The notes beneath the pieces are model-generated. The model had not been told where the DNA came from and ran no database searches. It worked only from the letters and a program-made list of their open reading frames with translations. From Fomes fomentarius (taxonomy: Eukaryota > Basidiomycota > Agaricomycetes > Polyporales > Polyporaceae), in NCBI GenBank assembly GCA_022606135.1, contig JABYQN010000009.1, forward strand, positions 2,257,001 through 2,321,000: 64,000 nt of DNA, in the 5' to 3' direction. Positions 1 to 10,987 of this stretch are shown here, piece by piece. Numbering within the stretch: the stretch's first letter is position 1; the number at the start of each line of letters is the position of its first letter. The translations under genes were made by a program, and so were the position numbers.

Positions 1-397
1 ACTTCCCACCAGGGACGTCGCCGTCAGGCGCAGTGATAGACGGTCCAGCCCTGGCACCTGGAGAAGCTCCGAGACCACGCTCGGGAGGAAAGAGTGCGGC
101 GGCAGTTGCTGTGCAAGCAGGACGGTGGCTTCGGCCACAGCCAATGCGCAGAATATCAGCTTCGGAGGTTCGTCAACCGGACACTCGCGCGTGATGTGAC
201 TCATAACATACCTTCACAGTCCCGATTGCGTTTCTCTGGAGACTCGACATGCCTCCGAGGAAATCAGGCACGAAAGCCTGCTTCTTCTCGTCTTGGGCTG
301 CTGGACGGGTGGGTGGGGTCATGGCGCGATACGTGTTCAAGGCTCCATATAGCAGGAAAGAAGCCTTGAGCAGAGGAGTTGGGAGCATGATAGCCAT
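1..397 (-). CDS. ICMT-like protein methyltransferase, N-terminal part (runs off the left window edge)
   Basis: Partial gene reading leftwards. Exon 1 is 397-212 (62 codons, phase 0), a 52-nt GT-AG intron covers 211-160, and exon 2 runs from 159 to the window edge. Splicing joins a hydrophobic N-terminus (LLKASFLLYGALNTYRAMTP) to a second hydrophobic segment (LAVAEATVLLAQQLP), the pattern of the first membrane helices of isoprenylcysteine carboxyl methyltransferases (Ste14 family). Known members methylate the C-terminal prenyl-cysteine of Ras- and pheromone-type proteins in the ER membrane. The catalytic C-terminal half lies outside the window. Two decayed relatives follow on the same strand (960-1190 and 1920-2727). 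The start ATG at 397 is chosen because alignment with the 1920-2727 relic begins there. Family assignment rests on motif similarity only; the substrate is unknown. Confidence 0.6.
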
Positions 398-959
398 GGT
401 AGAAGACGTCTTGGTCGCAGAATGACCTAGGAGACCATGATGAACTCGTGCAGGCTTTATGCACCCTCGGCGGCCCGAAAGTTGCCTCAGTAGGAAGCGG
501 AACAAGCGATAACAATACACGTGTTTGTACAAAACGTCCACAAAGAAAGGGCATCAGAACTTAGAAGATCGACGCGAACCAGAAGCAACGGCACAAGTGC
601 TGGCCGTTCAGGCTATAACGCTACAACAGTCGGATGACGGCATCATTCGTGAATGATTGATCTCAATAGAACAGTCCGGTCAAAGACTGCAGGTTTCAGT
701 AAGTACTCATGGAACGAATTTCCAGGCGAGCAGCGATCGAGGAGCCGGACGAGTGTGACTCACCTGTACTTACTTAGTGACAGACCCCGGCGAGGAAGTA
801 GTATTAGTAAGGAGGAACGACGAAGGGCTAGAATCGATGAGCGTCGATCATTCGTTGCGCATGCCTGATCAGGATATAATCACGTCGTTTTTGTCCCACA
901 GTAGCAGTACATACCGTGCCCCACAGTGCCATGCGTGGGAGTTGCATTCCAAGCACCTG
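398..959. other. Intergenic, no gene seen
   Basis: Upstream region of the partial ICMT-like gene. Only short open frames without recognisable motifs occur on either strand. Confidence 0.5.
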
Positions 960-1190
960 AGGCTGCCGGGACTAATTACGAACAGCCGATCGCCTATGTG
1001 ACTGAACCTGCCGAAGAGCCTTTCCCTATACTGATCCCAGCTAGTAGCCCGCTCTCGAGCTCTCGGAACTGCAATCGGGCGACTGTATACATACCAGCAT
1101 CAAGTTCCCAATGGCGAGAAAGATCATCGCTCCCGTATAACTCGGATGCCTCGGAGTCACACAAGGGAAGCTCGATGGCACCACATCCGG
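960..1190 (-). pseudogene. ICMT-like relic
   Basis: The minus strand encodes the hallmark ICMT block RHPSYTGAMIFLAIGNLML (about 1155-1090), followed by a GTATGT donor-like site. After it comes a weak match to the next family segment (SPDC...ESGLL...SIGK), broken by a stop near 990. The preceding block that should contain the GPYxYVRHP motif cannot be found upstream in frame. I read this as an isolated, decayed exon pair of an ICMT-like gene, on the same strand as its two neighbours. Confidence 0.5.
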
Positions 1191-1919
1191 ATATGCCCAG
1201 ACAACCTGAGTAAGTACGTCAGACGGCAACTCTCTAGCGTAATATGACTGATCGTGTACATGTCACTGTACACCTTTATTGATGAGTCAGAGGCGGATTC
1301 CATTTACGCGTAGCAGGTTCGTCGCCGGCTGCCCCTGTACCTATATGGTGCAGCATCGGGAGATGCCTTGAGGTAGAAAGTACAGGCGCAACTATAAGTA
1401 ATGGTAGGAGATGGGTGTCGTGGGATCTGACTTCACACAGTCGCCCGGAGGCCATAATCCAAGCCTTTGCTGACTGTCGAAATTGCGTGCGGCGGCGGTG
1501 GCGACACACATGGGCCAGTTACTATCGCGCGCAGCGAGCTAGAGAGTGAACAATTGGGCATGTCATATCATTACGTCGATGTAGGCTTCAGTGTCGTCCA
1601 TGAGAACAGTACAGGACTTACAGCGAACCTCTCGGGAATGGGAACCCGATGCCTTTGACACTGCCTCAGTCGTCTAATGCATGCCACAGAAGGTGCAGGG
1701 ACACTTTACCTACCGGGTATATAATCCGACGCTACCCATGTGTAACACGTAATGTCGCGTGATACCAAGGAAATCGATTAGTACTTTCCTCACGCCGCAT
1801 GGGTGTAGTTTTTTAATATACCAATCACTTCCAAGATAGCTAGTACTGCTATGTATAGCACACATCCTAAGAAGAAGGGAGATTGTGAGTACGGAAACAT
1901 GAGGTCAAGGAGCACTCAC
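1191..1919. other. Intergenic, no gene seen
   Basis: Short open frames only. It may contain further unrecognisable ICMT-like debris, because relics lie on both sides. Confidence 0.4.
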
Positions 1920-2727
1920 TTATAATATACCGTCAAACTTCAGAATAAGCCGGAGGGGCGTTTGCTTGGCCCACGCATCCCATTTTCCCCCAAATTGTTT
2001 CTTCAGCACTAGATCCTCCTTTGTGGCCATCCTGATTAGGCTGATAGAGACGAGGGTACAGTACGCGAAGCTCGCGAGAGCAACCGTCTTCCCAATGGTA
2101 GTGTCCCACAAGCCGGATTCCGCAAAGTTAGACCCGGGACTCCAGAGCAACATGAAGCTCCCCGCGTGGATAAGGAGCCAAGCGGTGTGCCTCACATATG
2201 CGTACGGCCCATATTGAGCTCGTGGTCATCCCGGACGGCGACCTGCCAGGTGAAGAACCGCCCAAGCGCGCGATGACACCAGACGCGAAGGAATCCACCA
2301 GCGGCGCCTACCACGCAGCTCATGGCGGCGATGACGGTTAGCCGGAGGGTCGCTGGCCCCATGGGAAGAAGGAAGGAGAGAATGCGGTCCGATGTGGGCG
2401 ATCGACGGGACCTGTTGTGCGAGAATTGCGATTGCTTCCGCTGAAGCCGCGCCGCGCCGCATGAAAGATACTGTGAGCGAGCGTAGAACTTCAGTCGCGG
2501 AGACACGAGAAAAGGCCTTTAGTGTCATGTCCATCCTCACCTTGGACGCCGCGGAGGCAGGAATCTGGATGTAGGGCGTCCTACTCATGAAGTCAGGCTC
2601 GGAGAACCTCGTGAGCTCCTTCTTGGGTGGCGGGGCCCGTGGAGGTGTCATTTTGTGATACACAAAGTCGGCATACGGGAGCAGAAGGGGTATCTTGAGT
2701 AAAAGCGTGGTTAGGGCCGGTGCGATG
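1920..2727 (-). pseudogene. Decayed ICMT-like methyltransferase gene
   Basis: The order of ICMT features is preserved reading leftwards: hydrophobic N-terminus with MTPPRAPPP (near 2655), EAIAILAQQVPSI (near 2410), a transmembrane block with RVWCHRALGRFFTWQVAVRD (near 2240), then GPYAYVRH (near 2200) and KEDLVLKKQFGGKWDAWAKQ (near 1970), ending at 1920. They are in different frames. A GTGAGG...CAG intron near 2540-2480 splices into the later frame, but about 60 nt in the middle read in another frame, which implies two compensating indels. A further shift separates DDHEL from GPYAYV, and the usual PSY after RH is deleted. No ATG sits at the expected start. The shifts are too close together to be introns. 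Confidence 0.65.
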
Positions 2728-3698
2728 ACAAATCTCGTGACTGGAGGGGACTCACCTCTCGAGAACTTGGCCTGCGCGGACACACTATATAGTGGCTCAG
2801 TACCGATGACATCGAGCAAGTATATCCGCATCGGTCTCACATGGTGTCCGTCTTCGTGCGCAGAAGCTTTGAATTCCTGATTGACGGTTGGATTGCTTAT
2901 AAGATCCAGCCTCTCCAGCCAACAGTCGACTGCTACTCTCTTACGCACTGCAGGACTACAGTCCTGCCCGAGCTGGATCAACCAGATATACGAGCAAAAG
3001 GATGGTCGGATTATGCGCATAAAGAAAGCATCATAACGGAGATGGGATCCAGAAGTTAGACGGCATGTAACGCAGAGAAGGGCTGTTCCAAGTCGATAAT
3101 CTTGGGATAAGCGCAGCAGAAGTCGCGAGCCGGCGGCCGCAGCAGGATTGGATAGTCGGATCAAGTCGGCAGGCGAAGCCGTAGCACCGCCACACCCACG
3201 AAGGCGGGAATTACTTTATGTAGTAGCCATTGCGCGCACTGGCAAGGCCGTTGACGTTTACCATGGATTTCGGGTAGAACATCAGACATGCGGGAAGTAT
3301 GATTGAAACACTGTTATTCTATGAAGGCTAGGCTGCCGTATATCTCAAGTAGAAATACATGCAACTTGAACACAATGACCGCTGGGATTACAACTTGAAG
3401 TCCGAACCATTCTTGCTCACGGCAACAAGTTGCGGATGCGAACCATACGACGGGGCTGCAAATTCGGGTGCGCTGGGTCCAGCGCCGCTGCAGGAGTAGA
3501 GTAGAGAGTACAGCAACGGTGGCCGCCCAAACAGGAGCAGGGCACGTGCTGTCATGTTCGTGGGGTGCGGCGACCGGCGCGAAAGACGTGGCGGGGCTCG
3601 ACAAAGTATTCGATACAGAGGACGTCGTGGCGCTCGCGTGGGAAGTCACCACCGCCTGCCAATGTGCCGTCATCAGGATGAGCGAGGGGAAGAGAGCA
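2728..3698. other. Intergenic, no secure gene
   Basis: A 119-codon minus-strand frame at 3314-3673 is Ser/Thr/Ala-rich and lies directly beyond the 3' end of the secreted-protein gene at 3699-4254. It could be a continuation of that gene in another frame, but no splice junction supports this. Confidence 0.35.
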
Positions 3699-4254
3699 TC
3701 ATAGTCGGGGCGACATCCAGGATCTGAGTATCCCCATCCCCGTCGAGCAACCCCCAGTCATCAGAAGTTGTCGGCGTGTTCGGCGTGGGTACGGGCAACT
3801 CCGCCAATGCTGAGGAAAGGGCAGGCACCCTCGCATCGCGGGGGATAGTGCCTTGGAAGCCGCTGGAACATCGTCGACGGGCGTCGAGCGTGCGCTCACT
3901 GGCCCCTCGGAGAAAGGGGCGTGTGGGTGCTTGGGTGTGCTCGCGCCGTTGTTCAATGCCATGTCTTTCGGCGAGTGCGATGGAGTGTGGAGGGCTGAGT
4001 CGGGGACGGCGACTCCTCGCTTATCGTTAGCGTAGCTGGGGTACGGCGGATAGGCAGAGTATGCGGGGTATGGTGGGTGTGGGCGAGGAGCGACCGTTTC
4101 CGTGGCTGTAGAGCATTGTGTAAGTCAGGGAAAATAAGAACGAAGATGGGATGTGCTTACTATGTGAGTGCCCGTGGTGCTTGTCGTTCGCGTCCGCGCC
4201 AGGGCAGGCCGCGAGGACGATGATGGCGAGGGTAATGACGTTGCGGCGGAGCAT
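3699..4254 (-). CDS. Small secreted His-rich, Pro/Tyr-rich protein
   Basis: Two exons: 4254-4161 and 4105-3699, joined across a 55-nt GT-AG intron (GTAAGC donor, CTACAG acceptor), giving 166 residues. Residues 1-22 form a signal peptide (MLRRNVITLAIIVLAACPGA). The mature start is His-rich (NDKHHGHSHS), followed by a Pro/Tyr-rich stretch (PPYPAYSAYPPYPSYAND). A TATA box lies about 85 nt upstream. No family is recognised. The His cluster could bind metal, but that is a guess. The last ~45 residues are uncertain: another frame over the same DNA reads as a Thr/Asp-rich acidic tail, so a small indel or a missed splice near 3830 is possible. Confidence 0.55.
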
Positions 4255-4337
4255 GTTGATAGATGAAAGCTAGTTACGCTGTTAAGAATCAATGGGAGTA
4301 GTTGAGTTGGGTGAGGAGGGAGAGTGAGAAGTGGAAG

Positions 4338-4349
4338 TCTTATATATAC
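4338..4349 (-). promoter_or_regulatory. TATA box of the secreted-protein gene
   Basis: The minus strand reads AGTATATATAAG about 85 nt upstream of the ATG at 4254, a normal distance for a fungal TATA promoter. Confidence 0.55.
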
Positions 4350-6060
4350 TTTGCCCCCCTCGTTGCAGAGGGGCCGGCGAGACTTGGCGGAATGGTCCGA
4401 TTTGCATTGAACATATCCCTATATCCTGTTCGGTCCTGCGGGTGCAAGGCCACAGGTCTGATTTGAAGCGAGATCCTATAGAACACAATGTACAACCGGT
4501 ATTGCCGTGGAGTGCCGGGTGTTTCGGTCTAGACTTATACTCACAGCACGTCCGACGGAAATGATCGTTTATAGAGATTGACTAGTCAGCTATGGGACAG
4601 AATCACAAAGTCGGATGGTCGTCCTTGACCTTTAGAGGGTATGAAGAAGCCATGCGGCTACAGTCTCGATCGGAAACTGTACGAAATGGTCAGTCTGAGA
4701 TGCAAGGCAGTACTAGGCCAACCCCTCCCAAACACGCTCGTCATCGGTCTGACAACGAAGCCGAAGCACATTTCCTAGGTGTTTGGAATTTCACTATGAT
4801 TCTCGACTTGAGCAGAACATGGTATATGGTGTACCTGATGCTCACCTTGACTGCACACTGAGAGAGTCAGAACAGTCTACTGCCACTCAAGCTGTGCTGA
4901 TGACAATGACCAACCGTTGGCCTTAAATCCGGTGGTCGTGTTCATAATACACCGGAGCAACAATGTACCAGAGCAGGTAACGACGTTGTGATCTAGACTA
5001 AGACTGGCAAGATGTCGGCGGACCACCCGATGGACGATCCGCGCCCCGGTCAGAGGCTGCGCTTAAGGTCTGCCAGATCTAGCTGGTAGGTCATTTCAGA
5101 TTGGAAGTGTGGCAAAAACACGAGTAGGCGCGGAGACCTGGCCTGATGTTTGTTTCTGAGTGCGTTATACAAGGTGACAGTGAGAGATCAAGCTGGAGTC
5201 AGGAACGCGGCGGTGAACGTTGGTGCTCTGATGCTGTGACAATGGCCCAGGGTTGAGTAGCTGAATTATGGCACAGATGGATGATGTTTGAGATGTCGTC
5301 TGTGTCAAGAGAGCGATTTTGTGGAACTTGAACTTAGGGTGAATTCAAAACATGATGAAGTGCAACGGTGTAGAGTCCTCGATGACGAAGTCCTTTTTGC
5401 CAGAGTAAAGTTGATCAAATGTCTTTGTTGTAGACATTCGTATATGCCATGACTGGAGAGACGGACGCTTTGAGACCTCTGCGAGACTGCGAATGATAAA
5501 GTCCACATACTAATGGATAAAGAGCACTGCAGCATGACAGTGATGGTCACATGATGGATGTGGTCACACTTTGGCGGAAATTTGAATTTTGCCAATCCGC
5601 CTGTACACTCGCCAGGTGTCACTGTAACTCTGTATGTCAGGGCCAAAAACTTTGACCATCAGGGATGCGCAGGGGCGATTTCAGACATAACATATTTGCA
5701 ACTACAGCCCAGTCTGGCCCAGGACTTGCAAATGATACCTCCTATGCCAAGAACATGAAGAAGCCTGGTCGTACCAGGTTAAGTACTCTAGCCACTACAC
5801 GATGCATAACACAATAAGTAACTCAGTACTCATCGCCGATGTTGTGCAAATGACTTCCCGCTCATTTAGAATCAGAGTCACTGTGGGAGCGATATTGAAG
5901 CAAGCGGAGCGAGTGCGCGAGAGAGCAGGGAAGCGAGCAACAAAAGGATGAATTCGCGTTTGTACCAAGCAAACGCGTAAGGAATACAGAATGATGTGCG
6001 AGCCTTATAAGTAACTTAAAGGGATGTAAATGACCACAAAAGGACATAACTAACACCACA
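4350..6060. other. Intergenic, no gene seen
   Basis: About 1.7 kb with only short open frames that lack domains, signal peptides or supported introns. Confidence 0.5.
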
Positions 6061-6569
6061 TGCACAGGCCCGAAGGTTGTGTTGTGATAGGCATGGGAAA
6101 TCTCGGGGCGGTCTTACCTTACCCAAAATCATATTCTCACGGGAAAGGTAAACTATCCCAACAGTTTGCCAATGGTTTTCCATGAGCAGGTTTGGCAACC
6201 TTTCACGCCGGACAGGGCACGGGGGGAAATGCATGACAAAGTTAGAAAAAACCGTGGCGATCTGACGCCCGATGCAAAAGGTACACTTTCCCGACTCGGG
6301 TAAGTTTGTCTCAGAGTCTTTTGGTGCAAAACATAACCTTTCTCAATGCTGCCACCGACCCATATTGGGTCAAGCACAGGAAAGTGATGGGAAAGTGATA
6401 CTTTCCGGCCCTGTAATTGATGATGTTATAGGTTTCCATTCACTCCCTGTGAAAGGCGCTGCATATAATAGTGAAATTCAACCTTTCCCCAAAGGTCAAT
6501 TTTCTGGGGAAGGTAAGACCGCCCCGAGATTTCCCATGCCTATCCCAACACAACCTTTGGGCTCGTGCA
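6061..6569. mobile_element. MITE (non-autonomous DNA transposon) with 64-bp terminal inverted repeats
   Basis: Positions 6061-6124 and 6506-6569 are inverted repeats with only a few mismatches. Both contain GGCATGGGAAATCTCGGGGC, and both begin with TGCAC when read inwards. The 380 bp between them has no substantial open frame. The size (~509 bp), the long inverted ends and the absence of coding sequence fit a miniature inverted-repeat element mobilised in trans. I cannot define a clear target-site duplication, so the superfamily is not assigned. Confidence 0.75.
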
Positions 6570-6792
6570 CGTACACGCCCAAACAAGTTCTATAAGTTGT
6601 GTATAACTGAGACAAAGAGCATTGGGGAGGTATCCGGGTTGTAAGCCCCAATTATCCGTCGACCCGAGCATTGGGGGGACAAATATATATATAATGGCCC
6701 GATATCTGAAACCGTTAAGTGTGAGGTACAGATGCGGGCGCTTGATTGCCGCAAAAGGCAAGCCTGAGCACAGAGGAGGATTACAAAATGGA

Positions 6793-6872
6793 CCACACCA
6801 CTGGGACTCGAACCCACGTCATTAGCTTGTGGCTTGCTATCCCATCACCTCTTACCACTACACCACTTTGGC
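6793..6872 (-). repeat. tRNA-like sequence, probable SINE head or tRNA pseudogene
   Basis: The minus strand carries an A-box-like TGGTGTAGTGG and a perfect B box GGTTCGAGTCC spaced as in a tRNA gene. The remaining fold is poor: the acceptor strands pair badly, the T stem has a mismatch, and the anticodon loop lacks the invariant U33. It is therefore unlikely to be a working tRNA. Internal polymerase III promoter boxes in a degraded tRNA frame suggest a SINE head or an old tRNA copy. Confidence 0.45.
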
Positions 6873-7605
6873 TTCTTGTACATAAGGATTGTATAGCATA
6901 TATCACCACCTCTGCTGGACTTGAACGAATTTTTCTGTTCTCCCCCACCAGAACAAGTGCACTAGACGAGGAAGCTCTGGTTGATTCTGGCTCTAAGTAT
7001 GTACATATATGCTAATATACTACAGCAAATTGATCTCCAACAACAGACTGCTAGAAGATGCAGCAGCAAAGGTGTACCCATTGAAGGCACCACTTGAGAT
7101 TCTCGGTGTCATCAGGCGCCCATACCATACCTGCACATTACATGAGAATAGATGTGGGTGATATGTGACATTACTTACAGTGACCTTACGCCGCTAATGC
7201 GTGACATATGCTTTTTTCACGGTATCTGTAGATGACATGCCGCGGTATGGGAAGGTGATCGGACCTGCATCGGGAAATTAACGGTCGACCTCAATAAGTC
7301 CCAGATACTATATTCGTTTGGGCGTGTAGTGTAAGTTACCAGTAAGTCCGTAAGCGGTAACCTACAGGGGCTTATCGTACGACGATAGGGTATCGTCCGG
7401 GCCGGATGCGTCATCGGTCGTACCCGGAAAAACTCATGTTCCAAGCGACTCCGCTGCGCCGCAGCGACGGTCACATAGGCCACCAGCTTACATTGCCCCT
7501 CCAGCCATGTGCCTTGGCTGCTGGCCGATTGACAACGCGTTGACTGTCCGAGGTGCCGTGTAGTACACGAATGCTTTCAGCAGCATTCTCGGCATGTGGC
7601 TTGGC
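6873..7605. other. Intergenic, no gene seen
   Basis: Only short unsupported frames. The right end is the promoter of the GST at 7686. Confidence 0.5.
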
Positions 7606-7614
7606 TATATATAA
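7606..7614 (+). promoter_or_regulatory. TATA box of the GST gene at 7686
   Basis: TATATATAA lies 72-80 nt upstream of the ATG at 7686. Confidence 0.55.
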
Positions 7615-7685
7615 TCTTGTGCCGCGACTGTGAGTGCCAGTGGGCCCAGGATCACACTATCTTCTACTAGCAGATTTACTTCAAT

Positions 7686-8648
7686 ATGACCGATATCAAG
7701 AACATCACCCTCTACGCTGCGGTTGTACGTTGGTTCACCCTCTGTTCTACTAGACCATCAACTTACCCTCCCCCCGGGTACAGGACTCGCCCTTCCCTCA
7801 TCGCGTGCGCCTGGCACTTGAGGAAATTGGGGTCAAATACGACATCATCTGGATTGAGATCACTGGCAACAAGCAGGAGTGGTACCAAGAGAAGGTCTAC
7901 TCCGCTGGCAAGGTCTGTTCTTTATTCTCAATCTCATGCCAAGCTACCAGCTGACTACATTTCTCTATTCAGGTGCCTTACCTTGTCTACGGTGGGGAGA
8001 AGCTCGAACCCGGGGAGGTACCTTCTTCCAATGCGATCACCGTCCCCGAGTCGCTCGTCATCCTTGAGTTCCTCGCTGACGTATTCCCGTCCGCCGGGCT
8101 CCTCCCGTCCGATCCCGCACTCCGCGCTGCAGCGCGCCTCTTTTACCGCGACGTCGACACCAAGTACCTCCCGGCGTTCTTCACTTTCATCTTCCTCGGT
8201 GCTCCCCTGGAGCCGCTCCTGCAGGCTACGGAGCTCTTGCAGAGCCGCCTCCCCGAGGATGGCTTCGTGCTCGGGCAATGGTCGATCGCGGATGCGGCGC
8301 TTTTGCCGCTGTTGTTGCGCCTTGAGCTCATCGCCACGCTCTCGCCGTTCACGATCAGAGAGGGACTGGCGCAGAAGGCGATCGAGGAGCTGCATTCCCC
8401 GAAATTCGCTAGGATTCAGAAGTACATCGCTGATAGCTTGGCTCGCCCGAGCGGTGCGAAGACCTGGGACAAGGTGAGACGAGATGCCGAATGTTCAATG
8501 GGCAATGCTGATGATGGTGTGATCGCAGGAGGGCTTCACGGTTGCGTTCTTGCAGAGGCTGGACAGGATCAAACACACGGGCAAGGTCAACGATGAGTTG
8601 ACTATCCCGATTCCGAGTGCGCAGGGCCAGCCCCCGACTACTAACTGA
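7686..8648 (+). CDS. Glutathione S-transferase, fungal FuA-like class
   Basis: Four exons: 7686-7724, 7784-7912, 7973-8473 and 8529-8648, all GT-AG and in phase, giving 262 residues. The N-terminal thioredoxin-like domain has the cis-Pro/SNAIL region (KVPYLVYGG...[15 protein letters not shown]). The all-alpha C-terminal domain has the capping motif [14 protein letters not shown]. The usual catalytic site CPYAQRV is SPFPHRV here, so there is no Cys, as in some fungal GSTs thought to bind or conjugate xenobiotic or wood-derived compounds with glutathione in the cytosol. The first exon has 13 codons, as in its paralogue at 18634-19635. A 40-codon last exon adds a tail rich in Pro and Gln. The class is inferred from recalled similarity. 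Confidence 0.88.
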
Positions 8649-8984
8649 TGTACCGTTGACTCGGGATTGGGTTTGCATACCGGAGGCTGTGTTGTAGAAC
8701 ATTGTATGTCTTAAATATGTGTTTGGTTTGCATATTCATAATTGTGTCCTATTGAGTTCGCGGAGAGGAAGCGGTGGATACAACCTTGAACCCAAAGCTA
8801 GTAGTAAATCTCAGCCACCAGATCGAGATCTCACGCGCACGTTCGACGTAGTACTGTAGACGCGCAATGGCTTCCTCCGTCGAACCACTGCTGTGTGACT
8901 GAGCTATTCAATAATCCATCTCCAACCTGCTCTCGCTATCTGTTCTTTCTTGCTGTGAACGTACTGCTCGTGCTCCATTATATC

Positions 8985-10576
8985 ATGTCTAGCTCTCCTG
9001 CTAAAGACGAAGTCAAAGTCAAATCCGATCCTGATGACAGCGAAACACTGTGTACTCCTACCGCAACTCCTACGCAAACACTCAGGGATAAACTTCTCGC
9101 ATTCCGCTTCAACGACGAGCTTAACCCATCTCTACGACGCTCTCCAAGACTAGGCGACCGATATACGAAAATCGAGGAAACGGACTCGGCGTTGCCCACG
9201 TCATCCGCCACGTCCGGTCCTTCGCGCTCTGAGCCGCATACTGCACCTCGGAAGAGGCCTAGCAGTGCTCTGAAGACGGAGGTCAAGGAAGAGGATTTCG
9301 AGAGCCTCGACAGAGCTCCCACCAAGAAAGCACGGACGGCCAGAGATAAGAGTTCGAAGAAGTTCGCGCCTCCGGAGAAGTATGCGCACTTGGATGCGCT
9401 CTCGGACCATCTTGGCGATGGCTCGGACGCGCTCGATAGTACGTAGCGTTCGTATGCAGTGCACTTAGCTTCCTGGCTAATATATGTACTTGATAGTCTT
9501 GTTTTGCGGCATTAAGTAGGCCCTCTGTGTAGCTAAGATAACCCCAAGCTGATTCAACAGGGTTGAACGCTCGCCAGTCCTGGTCAGATGTCCGCTGCTG
9601 TCGGCCACCACTTCGCTCACCCGACGAATCATTTCTGGAGATGTCTGCATGGATCACGTCCGTATCAATCTAGTAGCCCGTGAAATGACGAGGAAGTCTG
9701 ACATCGTGTTTTAGAATTGACAGAGAGGCTCTTAAGCCCAAGCGAAGATGGGACGATGCCAGCGAACTACCGGATAGGTCTGGTACTGATCTCTCAGCTC
9801 ACCAGAGAACGGTGACGCTTTCTGAAGCAATGTTTTCTAGACGAACCTTGTTGAGCGACCTAGTGCCCAGGCAGCAGAGCTTGCCAACTCCGAATTCACT
9901 GATGGTGTTCCTGGGCTTCTGAGGAAGATTGTAGGGAGACGTCCGCGGATTGTCTGTTTCGTCGGAAAGGCCATCTGGGAGAGCTTCATCCGTGCGGCTG
10001 CGCAGCTCTCGAACTCTGTTAGCCCACCGCAGACACCTGCTGGTACGGAGGTCAGCAGCGAATTCTCCATCGAGGTATCTAGGAACGTTGCGACATGCTC
10101 GGATGGCACAACTACTTCTATTGCTTGCACGGGTCCTGCACCCCCTTCGCAGATAGTCGTCAAAGGCAAAGGGAAGGCCAGAGCCAAACAAGTTGCCAAG
10201 AAACGGAACGTAAAGCCCACCTTCATCTACGACTTGCAACCGTTCAAAGTGGTGCATGAAGCGGGTGAGTCGAGGCAATCATGATCAGCAAACGACGGGG
10301 TTATACACTTACGGCTTGACACCGTAGAGGACGGCATAGTACGAGAGACGCTCTTATTCGTGGTCGTGAGTACTTCGGGGCTGGTTGCAGGTTACCAGGT
10401 ATGGGGTATGCCGTCTTCTGCGATGATTATCTCGTCCCAGTGCTTAAGGAAATGCACAGTTGCCAGAGAAGATCAAAATGTTCTCGATCCTGAAACAACG
10501 CAGAGACGAACTCCTTGAGGGCACGCTTGATACATCCTCTATGACTGTCATTCCGGTGCAATCAGATCTTGTGTAG
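8985..10576 (+). CDS. G/T(U)-mismatch DNA glycosylase, TDG/MUG family
   Basis: Seven exons: 8985-9438, 9497-9515, 9578-9657, 9715-9782, 9841-10264, 10328-10398 and 10460-10576, giving 410 residues. The family excises uracil or thymine from G mismatches in base-excision repair in the nucleus. Splicing creates the signature ILFCGINPGQMSAAVGHHFA, followed by HPTNHFW, RIGLTNLVERPS and RPRIVCFVGKAIWE, the expected order of TDG motifs. The motif GINPG is split across the 19-nt exon 2 and exon 3. The first 150 residues are a hydrophilic Ser/Lys/Glu-rich extension with a probable nuclear signal (PTKKARTARDKSSKK). The start at 8985 is chosen because upstream in-frame codons give a hydrophobic leader unsuited to a nuclear enzyme. 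The BRR2 gene begins 411 bp downstream. Confidence 0.85.
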
Positions 10577-10987
10577 CCATGGTTTTGAGTGTCAAGTCTC
10601 TTTTCTTGCTTCGTCTTGCAATTGGAGAGTCGTTCTTGTGATCGCGCTGGTGCGAACGTCTGGTACCACCGACCTGGAAGTCGTGCATGTTATGCATCGA
10701 GTGAGCTTACCCCTGCCTTTATGAGATTGCGGGCGACCTTCGCCACTCTCGCTCTTGTCTGAATCTATAACGATGCTGTCGCGTACGAGAGCATGAGACG
10801 CGCCATGAGGCGCGCAAGAGCGCGCAAGTCACGAGTAACCGGCAAAGTCCGAGGAAAGTTACTTGCAACTGCTCATTCACTCTGCTCACTCACGCAGTGC
10901 GCTTTCACTCTCCCCTTTCCTCTTCCATCTCCCTCAGCGTTCCCGGGCAGCGTAGAGGTCCAACTCACACGACGACTACGACCCATC

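Noticed and set aside
2180..2420. Introns to explain the frame changes in the ICMT-like sequence
   Set aside because: The gaps between matching blocks are one to a few bases, far below intron size.
10793..10987. Upstream in-frame extension of BRR2
   Set aside because: The frame is open but Arg/Pro/Ser-rich and unlike Brr2 N-termini; [12 protein letters not shown] at 10988 fits the family start.
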